64,000 nucleotides of DNA, taken from positions 78,406,502-78,470,501 of the forward strand of contig CM036201.1 of assembly GCA_020631735.1 (NCBI GenBank). The letters are read 5' to 3'. Shown piece by piece: positions 1 through 10,169 of the stretch. The number at the start of each line of letters is the position of its first letter. Position 1 is the stretch's first letter. Below the pieces are notes generated by a model. The model searched no databases. It worked only from the letters and a program-made list of their open reading frames with translations, and was not told the origin of the DNA. The DNA is from Saccharum officinarum. Taxonomy: Eukaryota; Streptophyta; Magnoliopsida; Poales; Poaceae. The translations under genes and the position numbers were made by a program.

Positions 1-262
1 TTTGCTGCGGGATTCTTGTTTCTCTTGGTGGTTGCCGCCACCTAGATGGCTTGGAGCAGCTTGGAGGCGTTGGCAAGAGTTGGTGATTGTTCTTGGCCAC
101 CTCCGGTAATTGTGAGAGGTTTGTGCCTGCCTCGGCGAAGTGCCAAAGACAACGTTTGTGGATTGCTCATGTCATTTGCAACCTTTTGACATTTGGTAGG
201 TTCTTATGGCGCCTTTTGAGAGGCTCGGTAGGTTCTTGTGGCGCCTTTTGACAACCTTTTGA
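1..262 (+). repeat. Fragment of SIRE/Maximus-like copia LTR
   Basis: This stretch matches, on the plus strand, the part of the ~1.94 kb copia LTRs that contains 'ttggtggttg...cgccacctag' and 'ggtaggttcttgtggcgcc' (compare 44880-45110 on plus and about 18690-18910 on minus). It is truncated on the left by the window edge. On the right it stops abruptly at about 262, where sequence related to the Tat-like element begins. No LTR terminus or target duplication is visible at that junction, so it is a truncated or rearranged remnant. What is seen is the similarity; the family name is inferred from the complete LTRs elsewhere in the window. Confidence 0.7.
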
Positions 263-357
263 CGTATCCTGGGGCTGAGGTGTTGCTATTTTCGTTTATC
301 TGTGGATTTCGCTGATGTGGTCGAGACCGGCGTATAGGATCTATCGGCGTTGCGGGC
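263..357 (+). repeat. Second copy of aORF intron-1 sequence
   Basis: About 93 bases from 'cgtatcctggggctgagg' to 'cggcgttgcggg' are nearly identical to 3066-3160, which lies inside the first intron of the spliced gene at 2145-5996. Only a few substitutions separate the copies (e.g. tcctgg/tcccgg, tcgagacc/tcaagacc). It joins a copia LTR remnant on its left and the 50-bp tandem repeats on its right, which marks a rearranged element edge. Confidence 0.75.
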
Positions 358-468
358 CTCGTACGAGTCGGAGCCGGGGCGCGGTCGAGATGCCCCGTCG
401 AGCGGGCCTCGTACGAGTCGGAGCCGGGGTGTGGTCGAGGCGCCCCGTCGAGCGGGCCTCGTACGAGA
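352..468 (+). repeat. ~50-bp tandem repeat, 2.3 copies
   Basis: Units starting 'gcgggcctcgtacgag' begin at 352, 402 and 452, an exact 50-bp period; the third unit is truncated. It is GC-rich and lies in the upstream (promoter-side) region of the antisense gene of the Tat-like element. Confidence 0.85.
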
Positions 469-769
469 CTGACTGGGTACGCGGTCGCGGCGGGCTATCT
501 TTTATTGCGGTTTTGGTCATGTTAGTTTTTTGGCGATAGGTGCGGGTACCCCCGTACTGTTGGTACCGACAGTAGCCCCCGAGCCTTTGGGTGAGTGTGT
601 GATCACTCTCCCAGAGGTTGGTCAGAATTGGAGTCGTAGCGCCGTGATTTTTTCCGGCGGGGGCGCGCGAGCGCACCCGCCGGGTGTAGCCCCCGAGGCC
701 TCGGTGGAGTATTGAGACTCCTCCGAGGTCTTGTACGCGTTTGATTGGGGAACGATTCGTTGCGGTCAA

Positions 770-1765
770 GCCCCCGAGCCTCGTGCGCGCGAGGTCGATC
801 AGGGTCCCGGCCGTCTTTTGCTACGCGACCCTCACGCTCCTTTTCCGAAAAAAGGAGGAGGGGTGGAGAACGCCGTACTACCCTCGTTTGGGCGCGAGTT
901 CCGACAATCTCCGGTGAGCTGCTAGCGGGGGAATTCGAGTGAGAGCCCATGCCCCGTTCATTAGGGGTCGGCTAGTGGCCCGGAGGCGCCCTCAAAGATG
1001 CCAAGAAGTGGTCGTGTGGATCTCGATTCCCTTCGACAGGATTCGAGGGCTCGATGCCTTCCCCGGAGGGATTCCTACGATGACCTTCTCCTTCGGCCTC
1101 GAATACGTCCTGGGGTGCCTCGAGAGCGTGGCTCGAGCCCTTGGCCATGTACGGGCGCACCCTGGGTCGTCCCTAACTCTGTTGCTCGAGGGCAGCTGTC
1201 GAACCCTGTTCGAGGGCTAGCTTTCGCTCCCTCGAGACTTATTCCGGGGCTCGGGGCCCGTTTCTGCGGTCGGGACCCCGAGCCTCGCGCGCACGAGGTC
1301 GATCAAATTCCCGGTCGTCTTTTGCGACCCTCACGCTCCTTTTCTGAAAAAGGAGGAGGGGTGGAGAACGCCGTACTACCCTCGTTTGGGCGCGAGTTCC
1401 GATGATCTCCGGTGAGCTGCTAGCGGGGGAATTCGAGTGAGAGCCCATGCCCCATTCGTTAGAGGTCGGCTAGTGGCCCGGAGGCACCCTCAAAGATGCC
1501 AAGAAGTGGTCGTGTGGATCTCGATTCCCTTCGATAGGATTCGAGGGCTCGATGCCTCCCCCGGAGGGATTCCTACGACGACCTTCTCCTTCGGCCTCGA
1601 ATACGTCCTGGGGTGCCTCGAGAGCGTGGCTCGAGCCCTTAGCCATGTACGGGCGCACCCTGGGTCGTCCCTAACTCTGTTGCTCGAGGGCAGCTGTCGA
1701 ACCCTGTTCGAGGGCCAGCTTTCGCTCCCTCGAGACTTATTGCGGGCTTCGGGCCCATTTTCCAC
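770..1765 (+). repeat. ~498-bp tandem duplication upstream of the aORF
   Basis: Two adjacent copies of a roughly 498-bp unit. The marker 'atgccaagaagtggtcgtg' occurs at 998 and again at 1496, and 'gagcctcg.gcgc.cgagg' recurs with the same offset. The copies differ by scattered substitutions and short indels. Open frames here (for example 939-1220 and 1437-1913) are simply the same frame in the two copies; they resemble no known protein and I treat them as non-coding. The duplication sits between the 50-bp repeats and the TATA box at 1993. Confidence 0.85.
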
Positions 1766-1992
1766 ATACCTGGGGATATTCGTCCGTGGATCCCTCCCTC
1801 GTTCGTTAGCCGGGCGCGTCTTTTGGGGAGGCGAGATCGGCACGGTAGTGGGTGACGTGGCGTGTGGTCATGACGTGGGGGACGGCCACGTGCCCGACTC
1901 CTGCGAGATGTAAGGAAACGGTTAGGTGAGCACATTTAATGCGGGAAACTATTCCTACCTTCTCGCGCGGCCGTTGGGCTTCTGCCTGGGCA

Positions 1993-1999
1993 TATAAAG
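1993..1999 (+). promoter_or_regulatory. TATA box for the antisense ORF gene
   Basis: TATAAAG in the context 'ggcatataaagttaagg', about 150 bases upstream of the ATG at 2145, followed by a pyrimidine-rich leader. The spacing fits a plant Pol II core promoter with a start site near 2025 and a ~120-nt 5' UTR. This would give the gene its own plus-strand promoter, opposite to the retroelement's pol. It is a sequence prediction only. Confidence 0.55.
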
Positions 2000-2144
2000 T
2001 TAAGGCCTAGGGGTCTGCGTTCCCCACCGGTCCCTTGCGTTCCTGCAATCTTCTGCTTCAGACAATCTTTGCCTTATCGCGTTCTCCGCCCGCGTCGTCG
2101 CCGCCACCGCATCCTTTCCATCCATCCCCCCTCCGACAGCACCG

Positions 2145-5100
2145 ATGGCAGGAAAGAGCCAGATCCTCCCCGCCGACGACTGGGCCGCCTCCTCGGTGAT
2201 GGAGAGGAGGTTGGAAGAATTGGTCGAGGACGGGCTGCTGCGGCCAAGGACGAGCCGGTCGCAGCCGGAGTGGATGGCGCCGCCCCCTGCCCACCGGGAA
2301 CCGGTGCCCCCTGAAGGGTATGTGGCGAGCTTTGTCTGCTTCCACGAGCGGGGGTTTGGCGTGTCGGTGTCGGTCTTTATGCGCGCGCTCCTCCACCACT
2401 ACCGGGTGGAGCTTCACCATCTTTCCCCCAACGCCGTCGCGCAGGCCGCCATCTTCGCGGCGGTCTGCGAGGGCTACCTTGGGGTGGAGCCGCAGTGGAA
2501 CCTGTGGCTTCACCTTTTCAAGGCCGAGCTCTTTGCGAAGAGGGCAGGGGAGAAGGGCGTCCTGTGCGTGGCTCGAGTGGGGAGCTACGTGCTGCAGGTG
2601 AGGTCGGGTCGGGCGGATCTGTACATCCCGGCCCGCCTCATCTCTTCGAACAGTGGGTGGCACAATGGTTGGTTCTACCTTCGCAATGATGAAAATCAGT
2701 TGCCAAGGTACACCGGCCGCGTGTTGACCGCTCAAGAGGAGCGCTGGTCGTACGGAGTGCCGGAGGCCGAGAAGCCGCGCTTGGACCCGCTGCTGGCGGC
2801 GCTGCAGCAGCTTCGCCTCCGGGGCTTGACGGCTGCGGTGGTGGCAGCGACCTTCCATCGCCGCAGAGTGATGCCGCTGTGCCGGCGTCGTCTCCGTCTG
2901 GACCAGATGACTCCGGAGGCAGATCTGGAGGGGACCCGGATGTCCCATGAATCCCTCGCCCTCGAGGAGGTCCTCTGACGAGCGCGCCGGATGGTTGGGA
3001 ACTTCAAGGCGGAGGAGGCCAACCGGGTTCCCATGAGGCCTACCGAAGGGTTCGAGTCTGTGGTACGTATCCCGGGGCTGAGGTGTTGCTATTTTCGTTT
3101 ATCTGTGGATTTCGCTGATGTGGTCAAGACCGGCGTATAGGATCTGTCGGCGTTGCGGGAAACGCCCGCCTGGGAGGGTCGGCGCCTGCATGCTTCCTAG
3201 AAGAAGCCGACCAAGGAGACGGCCAAGAAGCGGGCGATCCGCAAGGCCAAGGAGGCGGAGGCGTTGAAGAAGCTTCGACGCCAGCAGACCATCGACGGGG
3301 TCCCCCTGGCGCCGTCGCCTTCCGAGACGGTCTCGGGGGAGGACGACGACAGCAGCGGCGAAGACGACGATGCCCTGTCGCGATATGAGATCGCGACTAG
3401 GCTTGGGGACCTTCCCGACATTCGCCCCCTGCTGGAGCCCATCGGGGGGGCGTCCTCCTCGGTCGTCGTAGTCGAGGAGCCCGAGGGGAAGAAGGCAGAG
3501 AAGGAGACGGGCCCCTTGACGGGAGGGGCCGCTTTACCCCAGACCCGTCGAGAGGGGTCAACAGGGACGTCCGCACCAGCACAGGCCCTGCAGGCTCAGG
3601 CAGGGGCTGGGATGGCAGTACCGGCGTCGTTATCGGCGGCGGCGTTGGCAGGCGTAAGAACCCGAGGCCAGCTGGCCTCGAAGGCACAGAGGGCGCAGGG
3701 CGGTGCATCGGCCGGGGCTCCCAGGAGCGCTCGGCCTGCTGGTGAGGCCACCGCGAGGCCACCATCGGCCGTCCCGGGAGGCTCGGGTCGCGCGGGGTTG
3801 AGGCACTTGGTGCCGATTTTCGGGTAAGTATCTCAGCTTGGTTGTCCTGCTTTTCTCTGGATCTATTGGCTGACGTTTCTTCTCACTTTGCAGGCTAAAG
3901 CGGAAGGCGGAGCCGATGGGGCTTACCCCTGTGAAGTCGCTGCGGGCCAGCGCCGTTGTCCTCAACCGGACGATGGAGCAGGATGCGGCCTGGGTCCGGG
4001 AGGTCGAGGCCGCGAAGGGGCGCCTACGACAATGGCAGGGGTCAGTTGACGCCACGGTGGTTGCTGGCCCGGAGCCTGCTGTCGAGGGGTCCGAACTGGC
4101 AGAGGTAGCGGCGCTTGATACGGTCGAGACGGGGCCTAGGTCGTCGGCGACGGCTGAGGCTGCCGTTGAGGTCGCGACGGGCGAAGCACCCGTCCACGAC
4201 GCGGAGCGAGCGGGTGCGGACGTGACCATAAAGGAGGTCGCGTCGGCGTCAGGACAGGAGGCGGCCCTGGCGAGGGGGTCGCGGCCGCAACAAGACCCGT
4301 TGGCAGAGCCAGCGGGCATGGTGGAGGGCGGGGCGGTCGAGCCCCTATCCGGAGCACCGGAAGAAGAGGTGCCGGCTCTGGAGGTGCCAACGGTTAAGGC
4401 GCGGGTACCGGAGCCATCGTCGGTTGAGGCGCCGGCTCCGGAGGCGCTGGCGGTCGTTGGTGCCCGCCCTCACCTTACCCTCGATGACATCCCCCTGGAC
4501 AAAGGAAAACAAGCGATGGGGGTCGAGGGGGGTGAGGTCGCGGATCAGGCTGGTGCCTCGACGGCCGTTGGAGAGGTGAACACTACGGGCGAGGCCGGTC
4601 CTTCCGCGGGACCGGGAGACGCCCCGGCTAGGTCGTCCTCGTCGTGGCCCGACATCGCCGCGCTGGCGATAGCGCGGGCAGAGACGGAGCTGCCGAGGTG
4701 GGGGGGGGGCGTCCCTTCAGTTTAGGGACGCTACGAACCCCGACGCCGAGCCCATCTTTGTCTTGAGTGACAAAGATGAGGTGCACCGATGGGAATACCT
4801 CGAGGGCGTCCGCTAGCATCTTGATCAGTTGCTCCGAGTGGCGTTCGGTGTCGTGCGGAGCATGGGAGATGCCACCGAGGTATGATCGACCCATCGGCTT
4901 TCTCCGTAGTTTTCTTGGTGTCTTTTTCCCTCGGTTTTGTGACCTTTTCGGATTGCGTTCAGGAGCTGAAGGAGTACTCCCGCCGCAAGTCGCTCTTCAT
5001 TCGAGATGAGAGTGGCGTGTGGGGCACGCTGTCCCAGCAACGGGTTCTGGTCGAGGAGGCCCAGAAACGGCTATCCGATCGGAACGCCGAGATGGCTGAG

Positions 5101-5996
5101 CTGCGCGTCGCGTACGCGGTGGTGAAAGAAGAAGCGACGCAGGCACGGGCGGCCGAGGCCATGATGCGCACTGGCATGGACAAGGCTCGGGAGGAGGCTG
5201 CCCAGGCCCACAGGGATCTCAAGCTCCTGTCCATGCGGGTGAAGGAGCTCGAGGAGGATGTCTCCCAGGTTAGCCTTCAGCGCGACACCCTCAACGTCGA
5301 GGTCACGACGCTGAAGGGAGCTGTCCAAGAGAAGGACGCAGCTCTCGAGTCTGCTCGGCAGGAGATCGAGGCGCTAAAGGCAGCCATCAGTGATAAGGAC
5401 AGCGCCTTCCTGGGGCTCGAGCGAACTTGCGGGGGGCTTCGCGACGAGGTCGTGGGCCTACAGACCCACATCGAGGGTAAGTGTGATTGTTACGGCCACG
5501 ACGTTGAAGGCCCCGCGTTGGGTATTAATTTGTTTGTCGTGTTTCAGAGCTGGAGAGAGAGAATCGAGAGGCCCAATCTTCTGCCAACTCCTTCCAGAGC
5601 CTCCTCGAAGCCGAGATCCGGAGGACCCAACTTCTCCAGGGCGCGATCACCATCGTGTGTGACGGTCTGGGGGTCGAGCCCGACGCCGACACCGGGGAAG
5701 ATGTTCCGGGGAACTCCTTCGTCCGCCGAATGGTGGCGCTGGGCCGCCTTGCCCGGGAGAAGATACGGGACAGCCTCCATCACGGCGTGAAGAGGGCGTT
5801 GGCCGTCGTCCGTTCAGGGTTTGTGTTTGACATGAATCTCGTCACCGAGGGCTTCATCACAGACCCAGATTGGACAGATGAGAAGAACGTGGATGCTTGC
5901 GTGGAGCTGATCGAAGCCGCCGAAGAGCCAGGAAGCCGGCTGGCCTCGCTTTTTGAAGCCGAGGTGGTTCCGCCTGCCGACGACGAGGGCCTGTGA
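2145..5996 (+). pseudogene. Spliced antisense ORF of Tat-like gypsy element (putative gypsy-type transposon / Transposase_28 family), decayed
   Basis: Five exons can be placed: 2145-3062, 3201-3823, 3894-4879, 4963-5476 and 5548-5996. Four GT..AG introns fit (donors GTACGT, GTAAGT, GTATGA, GTAAGT). Frame is kept across introns 1, 2 and 4. The start ATG (ccgATGgca) is downstream of a TATA box. The N-terminal ~200 residues carry the conserved plant 'putative gypsy type transposon' domain (FHERGFGVSVSVF, ALLHHYRVELHHL, SNSGWHNGWFYL). The middle is acidic, Ala/Pro/Glu-rich and low complexity; exons 4-5 are coiled-coil-like (ELEEDVSQVSLQRDTL). Known of this family: extra antisense ORFs are reported in Tat-lineage elements, with unknown function. 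Damage: in-frame TGA at 2976-2978, a frameshift around the G-run near 4702-4711, and TAG at 4814-4816. It converges on the minus-strand pol at 6679. Function is not inferred. Confidence 0.75.
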
Positions 5997-6189
5997 GCCA
6001 AATCTGGGCATGAAGGCCCATGTAATGAGTTAGTATTTCGAATTTTGGTCGTGGCGACCGCGGAGGCCTTAAAAACTCGAAACATAAACCGGTTCGTGGT
6101 TGATTTAGTTTTACTCGAGCTTTTCTTCCCTTTATCGCTCGGACCGTGTTCTCGCGTGATTTACTTACCACGCAGCTGCACCCTTTGGG

Positions 6190-6522
6190 CGTAGGGGAGT
6201 GAGTGGAGGTACCGTAGCCTTGGAGGCGTAAGTGATCTCGCGGCTCAACTGCCCTCGAGCTTCAGGGTGATGTTGCGGCCTTGTAAATCGTGTGAGAGCC
6301 TAATCTAAGCGACAGGGGGTATGTTCTTTTTTAAATTTAGGAACCGTTGTTTAGATCTTCCTATCGTGAAGGCGTACCTCTAAAAGGTGTAAGGGGTGAG
6401 TGGAGGTACGTAGCCTCGGAGGCGTAGGTGATGCTCCAGACTCGAGAGCCCTCTCGAACCTTAGGGTGCTCTTTCAGCGAAGTCGATCTAAGAAGCGGTT
6501 CTTAAATTTTAAAAAAGAACAT
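6190..6522. repeat. Tandem ~197-bp duplication with an inverted repeat in the convergent intergenic region
   Basis: A marker 'ggggagtgagtggaggtac' occurs at about 6194 and a close copy at about 6392, each followed by 'gtagcct.ggaggcgta' and a diverged tail, so the region is a decayed tandem duplication. In addition 6321-6346 is an almost perfect inverted copy of 6496-6522, extending with gaps to 6358 and 6483. The stretch lies between the 3' ends of the convergent aORF (5996) and pol (6679). Confidence 0.7.
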
Positions 6523-6678
6523 AAGTTTTTTCGGGGGCCGGGGGTTCCCCCCTTGCAGCCCTTGAGGGAGGGTCGACTCTGGGAGTGCAGGGTCGATCCT
6601 TCCTCATTACGAAACGAAAGTTTGAACATCGCTGTATTCTTTATTGACGAAAAAGAAAATACAGAGCCTCGAGGCTTT

Positions 6679-7800
6679 TTATGGAAAGAAGCGACGTAGC
6701 TGTTCAATGTTCCAAGCGTTGGTGAGGATTTCGCCCTTCTCGTTGGATAGCTTGTAGGTGCCTGGCTTTAGTACTTCTGTGATGATGTACGGCCCTTCCC
6801 ATGGTGGTGTGAGCTTGTGCCGTCCCTTGGTGTTCTGGTTCCGCCGTAGCACCAAGTCGCCGACGTTGAGGTCACGCTTGCGGACGTGTCTGTCATGGTA
6901 GCGTCGGAGACCCTGCTGGTACCTGGCAGAATGCAACAGAGACACATCTCGGGCTTCCTCGAGCTGGTCGAGGGCGTCCTGTTTTGTGGCGTCATTATGT
7001 CTTTCATTGTATGCCTTCAACCTTGGGGATCTGTATTCTATATCGGTTGGTAGCATAGCCTCAGACCCGTAGACTAAGAAGAACGGAGTGAACCCCATGG
7101 CTCGACTCGGCGTTGTTCTTAGGCTCCACAGGACCGAGGTAGCTCGACAGCCCATCTTTTGCCATGTTTGTTTAATTTGTCAAAGATTCTAGGCTTCAGG
7201 CCTTGTAGGACCATGCCGTTGGCACGTTCCACCTGACGTTTTGTTTTTGGATGAGCCACGGCTGACCAGAGCACTCGGATGTGGTGGTTGTCGCAGAAAT
7301 CCAAAACTTTCGGCCAGTGAACTGGGTGCCATTGTCTGTGATGATACAGTTGGGGACCCCAAAGCGATGAATAATGTCAGTGAAGAAGAGCACAGCTTGC
7401 TCGGACCTGATGCTGGTGATAGGGCGGGCCTCGATCCACTTGGAGAATTTGTCGAGGCGACGAGCAGGTGAGTGAAGCCGCCAGTTGTTCTTTTCAGTGG
7501 TCGACAAGGTCGAGCCCCTAAACGGCAAACGGCCATGTGATGGGGATAGTTTGCAGGGCATGTGCCGGAAGATGGGTTTGTCTCGCATAGTACTGACAAC
7601 CCTCGCGGAGCGTACTAGCTTGACAGCGTCGGAGACCGCGGTCGGCCAATAGAATCCTTGTCGAAAGGCGTTTCCGACGAGGGTTCGAGGTGCTGCGTGG
7701 TGACCGCAAGCCCCGAGTGAAGATCGCCGAGCAGATTCCTGCCTTGCTCTTTTGTGATGCAACGTTGGAGGATACCAGTAGGGCTACGGCGGTAGAGCTC
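6679..7800 (-). pseudogene. Tat-like gypsy integrase (broken)
   Basis: DDE integrase that would insert the element's cDNA in the nucleus. Reading leftwards on the minus strand: remnants of the HHCC zinc domain (the HAAPRTLVGNAFRQGFYWPT segment near 7700), the core with DKFSKWIEARPI near 7480, ITDNGTQFTG near 7330 (second Asp), and a diverged glutamate motif (QVERANG) near 7240. The C-terminal part (VYGSEAMLPTDI to AWNIEQLRRFFP) is open from 7155 to the stop at 6679. The domains lie in at least three frames (segments 7762-7196, 7304-7119, 7155-6679), so several frameshifts break the protein. The ending ...NIEQLRRFF* is the usual end of grass gypsy pol, so the C-terminus is complete. Confidence 0.85.
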
Positions 7801-7963
7801 TCTGCTGTCGCCCACGATCACAAAAGTTTTGGCCCGGCGTGCGATCCGTCGAGCCTCAGTCTTATCCGAGGGGAGGTCCCCTTGGCCGAGGTAGTCGAGG
7901 TACGGGATGCGCCAGTCAGGCTCGAGGTCAGACGGTGGCGTTAGGTCTTCCACCTGCATGGCT

Positions 7964-8589
7964 TCAGCCCGTCGAGGGGGCTTCTGCCTCAGGTGGAGGG
8001 TCGAGCGACGCCCTGTCGACCCCCTCGTCTGGCCTGAGGTCGATGGATGGGTGCTGAAGGTCTTTCGTGAAGACGTCAGGTGGAACCGTGGCTCGACTGG
8101 ACGCGATTTTTGCCAGTTCATCAGCGGCCTCATTATACCTGCGTGCGATGTGGTTGAGCTCGAGGCCGTGAAACTTGTCCTCGAGGCGCCGTACTTCTTG
8201 GCAGTAGGCTTCCATCTTGGGGTCACGGCAGCTCGAGCTCTTCATGACCTGATCGATCACGAGTTGGGAGTCGCCTCGGACGTCAAGGTGTCGGACCCCG
8301 AGCTCGATGGCGATTCTCAACCCGTGACGAGTGCCTCATACTCGGCGACGTTGTTAGACGCAGGGAAATGAAGCCGGACGACGTAGCGCATGTGAATCCC
8401 GAAGGGTGAGACGAAGAGCAAGCCCGCGCCTGCTCCCGTTTTCATTAATGACCCATCGAAGTACATGGTCCATAGCTCCGCCTGAAGCTGTGCAGGGGGG
8501 AGTTGTGTGTCAGTCCACTCAGCCAGAAAGTCTGCTAACACCTGTGACTTGATAGCTTTTCGCGGCGCATAGGACAATGTCTCGCCCAT
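7964..8589 (-). pseudogene. Archaeal-type RNase H domain of Tat-like gypsy pol
   Basis: A second RNase H following the ordinary RT/RNase H, typical of Tat-lineage pol. It would remove template RNA during cDNA synthesis. Visible motifs on the minus strand: SQVLADFLAEWTD linker, MYFDGS (first catalytic Asp), NNVAEYEAL (Glu), GDSQLVIDQV (Asp) and RRYNEAADELAK (C-terminal Asp/Glu region). It is read as two adjacent open segments, 8589-8317 and 8320-7964, separated by a small frame change around 8318. The following linker (8226-7615 in another frame) carries no recognisable domain. Confidence 0.8.
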
Positions 8590-8719
8590 GAGTTCGACCG
8601 CCCATTTGGCAACCCTACCCGAGGCTTCCCGGTTCTAGGCTATCTCTCCCAAGGGGAAAGAAGAAACCACAGTAATCGGGTGACCCTCGAAGTAGTGTCG
8701 GAGCTTGCGCCGCGTCAAG

Positions 8720-9930
8720 ATGACAGCATTAGCAGTTTCTGGATCTGTGGGTATCGACACTTTGTTTCTGAGAGCACCTCGCTAACGAAATAGACCGGCC
8801 TCTGGACGAGCAAGGTACGTGCCTCCTCGCCGCTCGACAACCAGGGCAGCACTGACTACTTGTGATGTCGCGGCGACATAGAGTAGGAGTGGTTCCCCGG
8901 GGTTGGAGGGACGAGGATCGGTGAGTTAGAGAGGGTGGCTTTGAGTTTGTGAGAGCCTCCTCAGCCTCAAGGTTCCAGGAAAATGGTCCGATTTCTTCAA
9001 GAGACGGTACAGAGGGAGTGCTTTTTCGCCGAGGCGCGAAATGAAATGGCTGAGTGCCGCCAAGCAACCTGTGACCCTCTGTACGCCTTTTAGATCTCGG
9101 ATGGGGCCCATCTTGGTTATCGCAGAGATTTTTTCAGGGTTGGCCTCGATGCCGCGTTTGGATACGATAAACCCTAAAAGCATACCTCGTGGGACGCCGA
9201 AGACACATTTCTCTGGATTGAGTCTGATGTTTTTTGCCCTGAGACACTTGAATGCAGCGTCGAGGTCGCTGACCAGATCATCGGCTTGTTGGGTTTTGAC
9301 CACGATGTCGTCGACATAAGCTTCGACGGTCGACCCAATGTACTTCCCGAAAACATGTTGCATGCATCGCTGGTACGTTGCCCCTGCGTTCCAGAGACCG
9401 AAGGGCATCGTAACGTAGCAATACATGCCGAATGGGGTGATGAATGAAGTCGCGAGCTGGTCGGACTCCTTCATTTTGATTTGGTGGTAGCCGGAGTATG
9501 CATCTAAGAATGAGAGAGTTTCGCATCCCGCAGTGGAGTCAACGATTTGGTCAATGCGTGGCAAAGGAAAGGGAACTTTCGGACATGCTTTATTTAAACC
9601 GGTATCGTCTACGCACATTCTCCATTTCCCACTCTTTTTCCTAACTAATACAGGATTAGCTAGCCACTCGGGATGATGCACCTCCTTGATGAACCGGCCT
9701 CCAACAGTTTGTGTATCTCCTCGCCGATGACCCTGCGCTTCTCCTCATCGAAGCGACGCAGGCGTTGCTTCACCGGTTTGGATCCGGCCCGGATCTCCAA
9801 GGCGTGCTCGGGCGACTTCCCTGGGTATGCCTGGCATATCCGAGGGACTCCACGCAAAGATGTCGACATTTGCGCGGAGAAAGTCGACGAGCACTGCTTC
9901 CTATTTAGGATCGAGGGTGGCACTGATGCT
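8720..9930 (-). pseudogene. Tat-like gypsy reverse transcriptase and first RNase H (broken)
   Basis: RNA/DNA-dependent DNA polymerase of the element. From right to left: HALEIRAGSKPVKQRLRRFD (9820-9750), then after a frameshift near 9685 HHPEWLANPVLVRKKSGKWR, VPFPLPRIDQIVD, LDAYSGYHQI, TSFITPFGMYCYVTMPFGL, and the catalytic AYVDDIVVKT near 9310. The fingers-palm region 9681-9000 is open for about 230 codons, which makes it the best-preserved part of the element. A further frameshift near 8990 leads into the ordinary RNase H (segment 9067-8729), whose motifs are shifted between frames. Active-site Asp pair (YVDD) intact; overall not functional as a polyprotein. Confidence 0.88.
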
Positions 9931-10069
9931 CAGTGCCTTTCCCTTGGGATCAGCAGGGTCGAGGGGTACGAGTTTGACATCTTCGGCGGGCTCGAAGCTG
10001 CCAGCATGGCGTTTTGGGTCAGGAATAGCATTGGCAAGACCATCGAGGTCTGCAGCCAAGATCGCCGAC

Positions 10070-10169
10070 NNNNNNNNNNNNNNNNNNNNNNNNNNNNNNN
10101 NNNNNNNNNNNNNNNNNNNNNNNNNNNNNNNNNNNNNNNNNNNNNNNNNNNNNNNNNNNNNNNNNNNNN
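10070..10169. other. Assembly gap, 100 N
   Basis: Exactly 100 N, a conventional placeholder for unknown gap length. It separates Tat-like gypsy pol on the left from the 3' non-coding part of a copia element on the right; the real junction is not seen. Confidence 0.98.

Larger units (their letters stand above)
263..10069 (-). mobile_element. Ty3-gypsy retrotransposon, Tat-like lineage, 3' half (LTRs not seen)
   Basis: On the minus strand the order is RT, RNase H, a second archaeal-type RNase H, integrase, then an antisense spliced gene. The dual RNase H and an antisense ORF downstream of integrase are established hallmarks of the Tat (Ogre/Retand/Grande) lineage, so the assignment rests on gene content. 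Gag, protease and the 5' LTR would lie beyond the gap at 10070; I cannot locate a 3' LTR boundary at the left. The interval 500-1990 (apart from the tandem repeats) is GC-rich leader or promoter sequence with no recognisable gene. Confidence 0.7.

Noticed and set aside
939..1913. Two similar open frames (93 and 158 codons) on plus upstream of the aORF
   Set aside because: They are the same frame in the two copies of a 498-bp tandem duplication, GC-rich, with equally long frames on the opposite strand and no recognisable motif.
1..2050. 3' LTR of the Tat-like element
   Set aside because: I found neither a PPT nor TG..CA termini here. The TATA box at 1993 points toward the aORF, so I did not assign an LTR.
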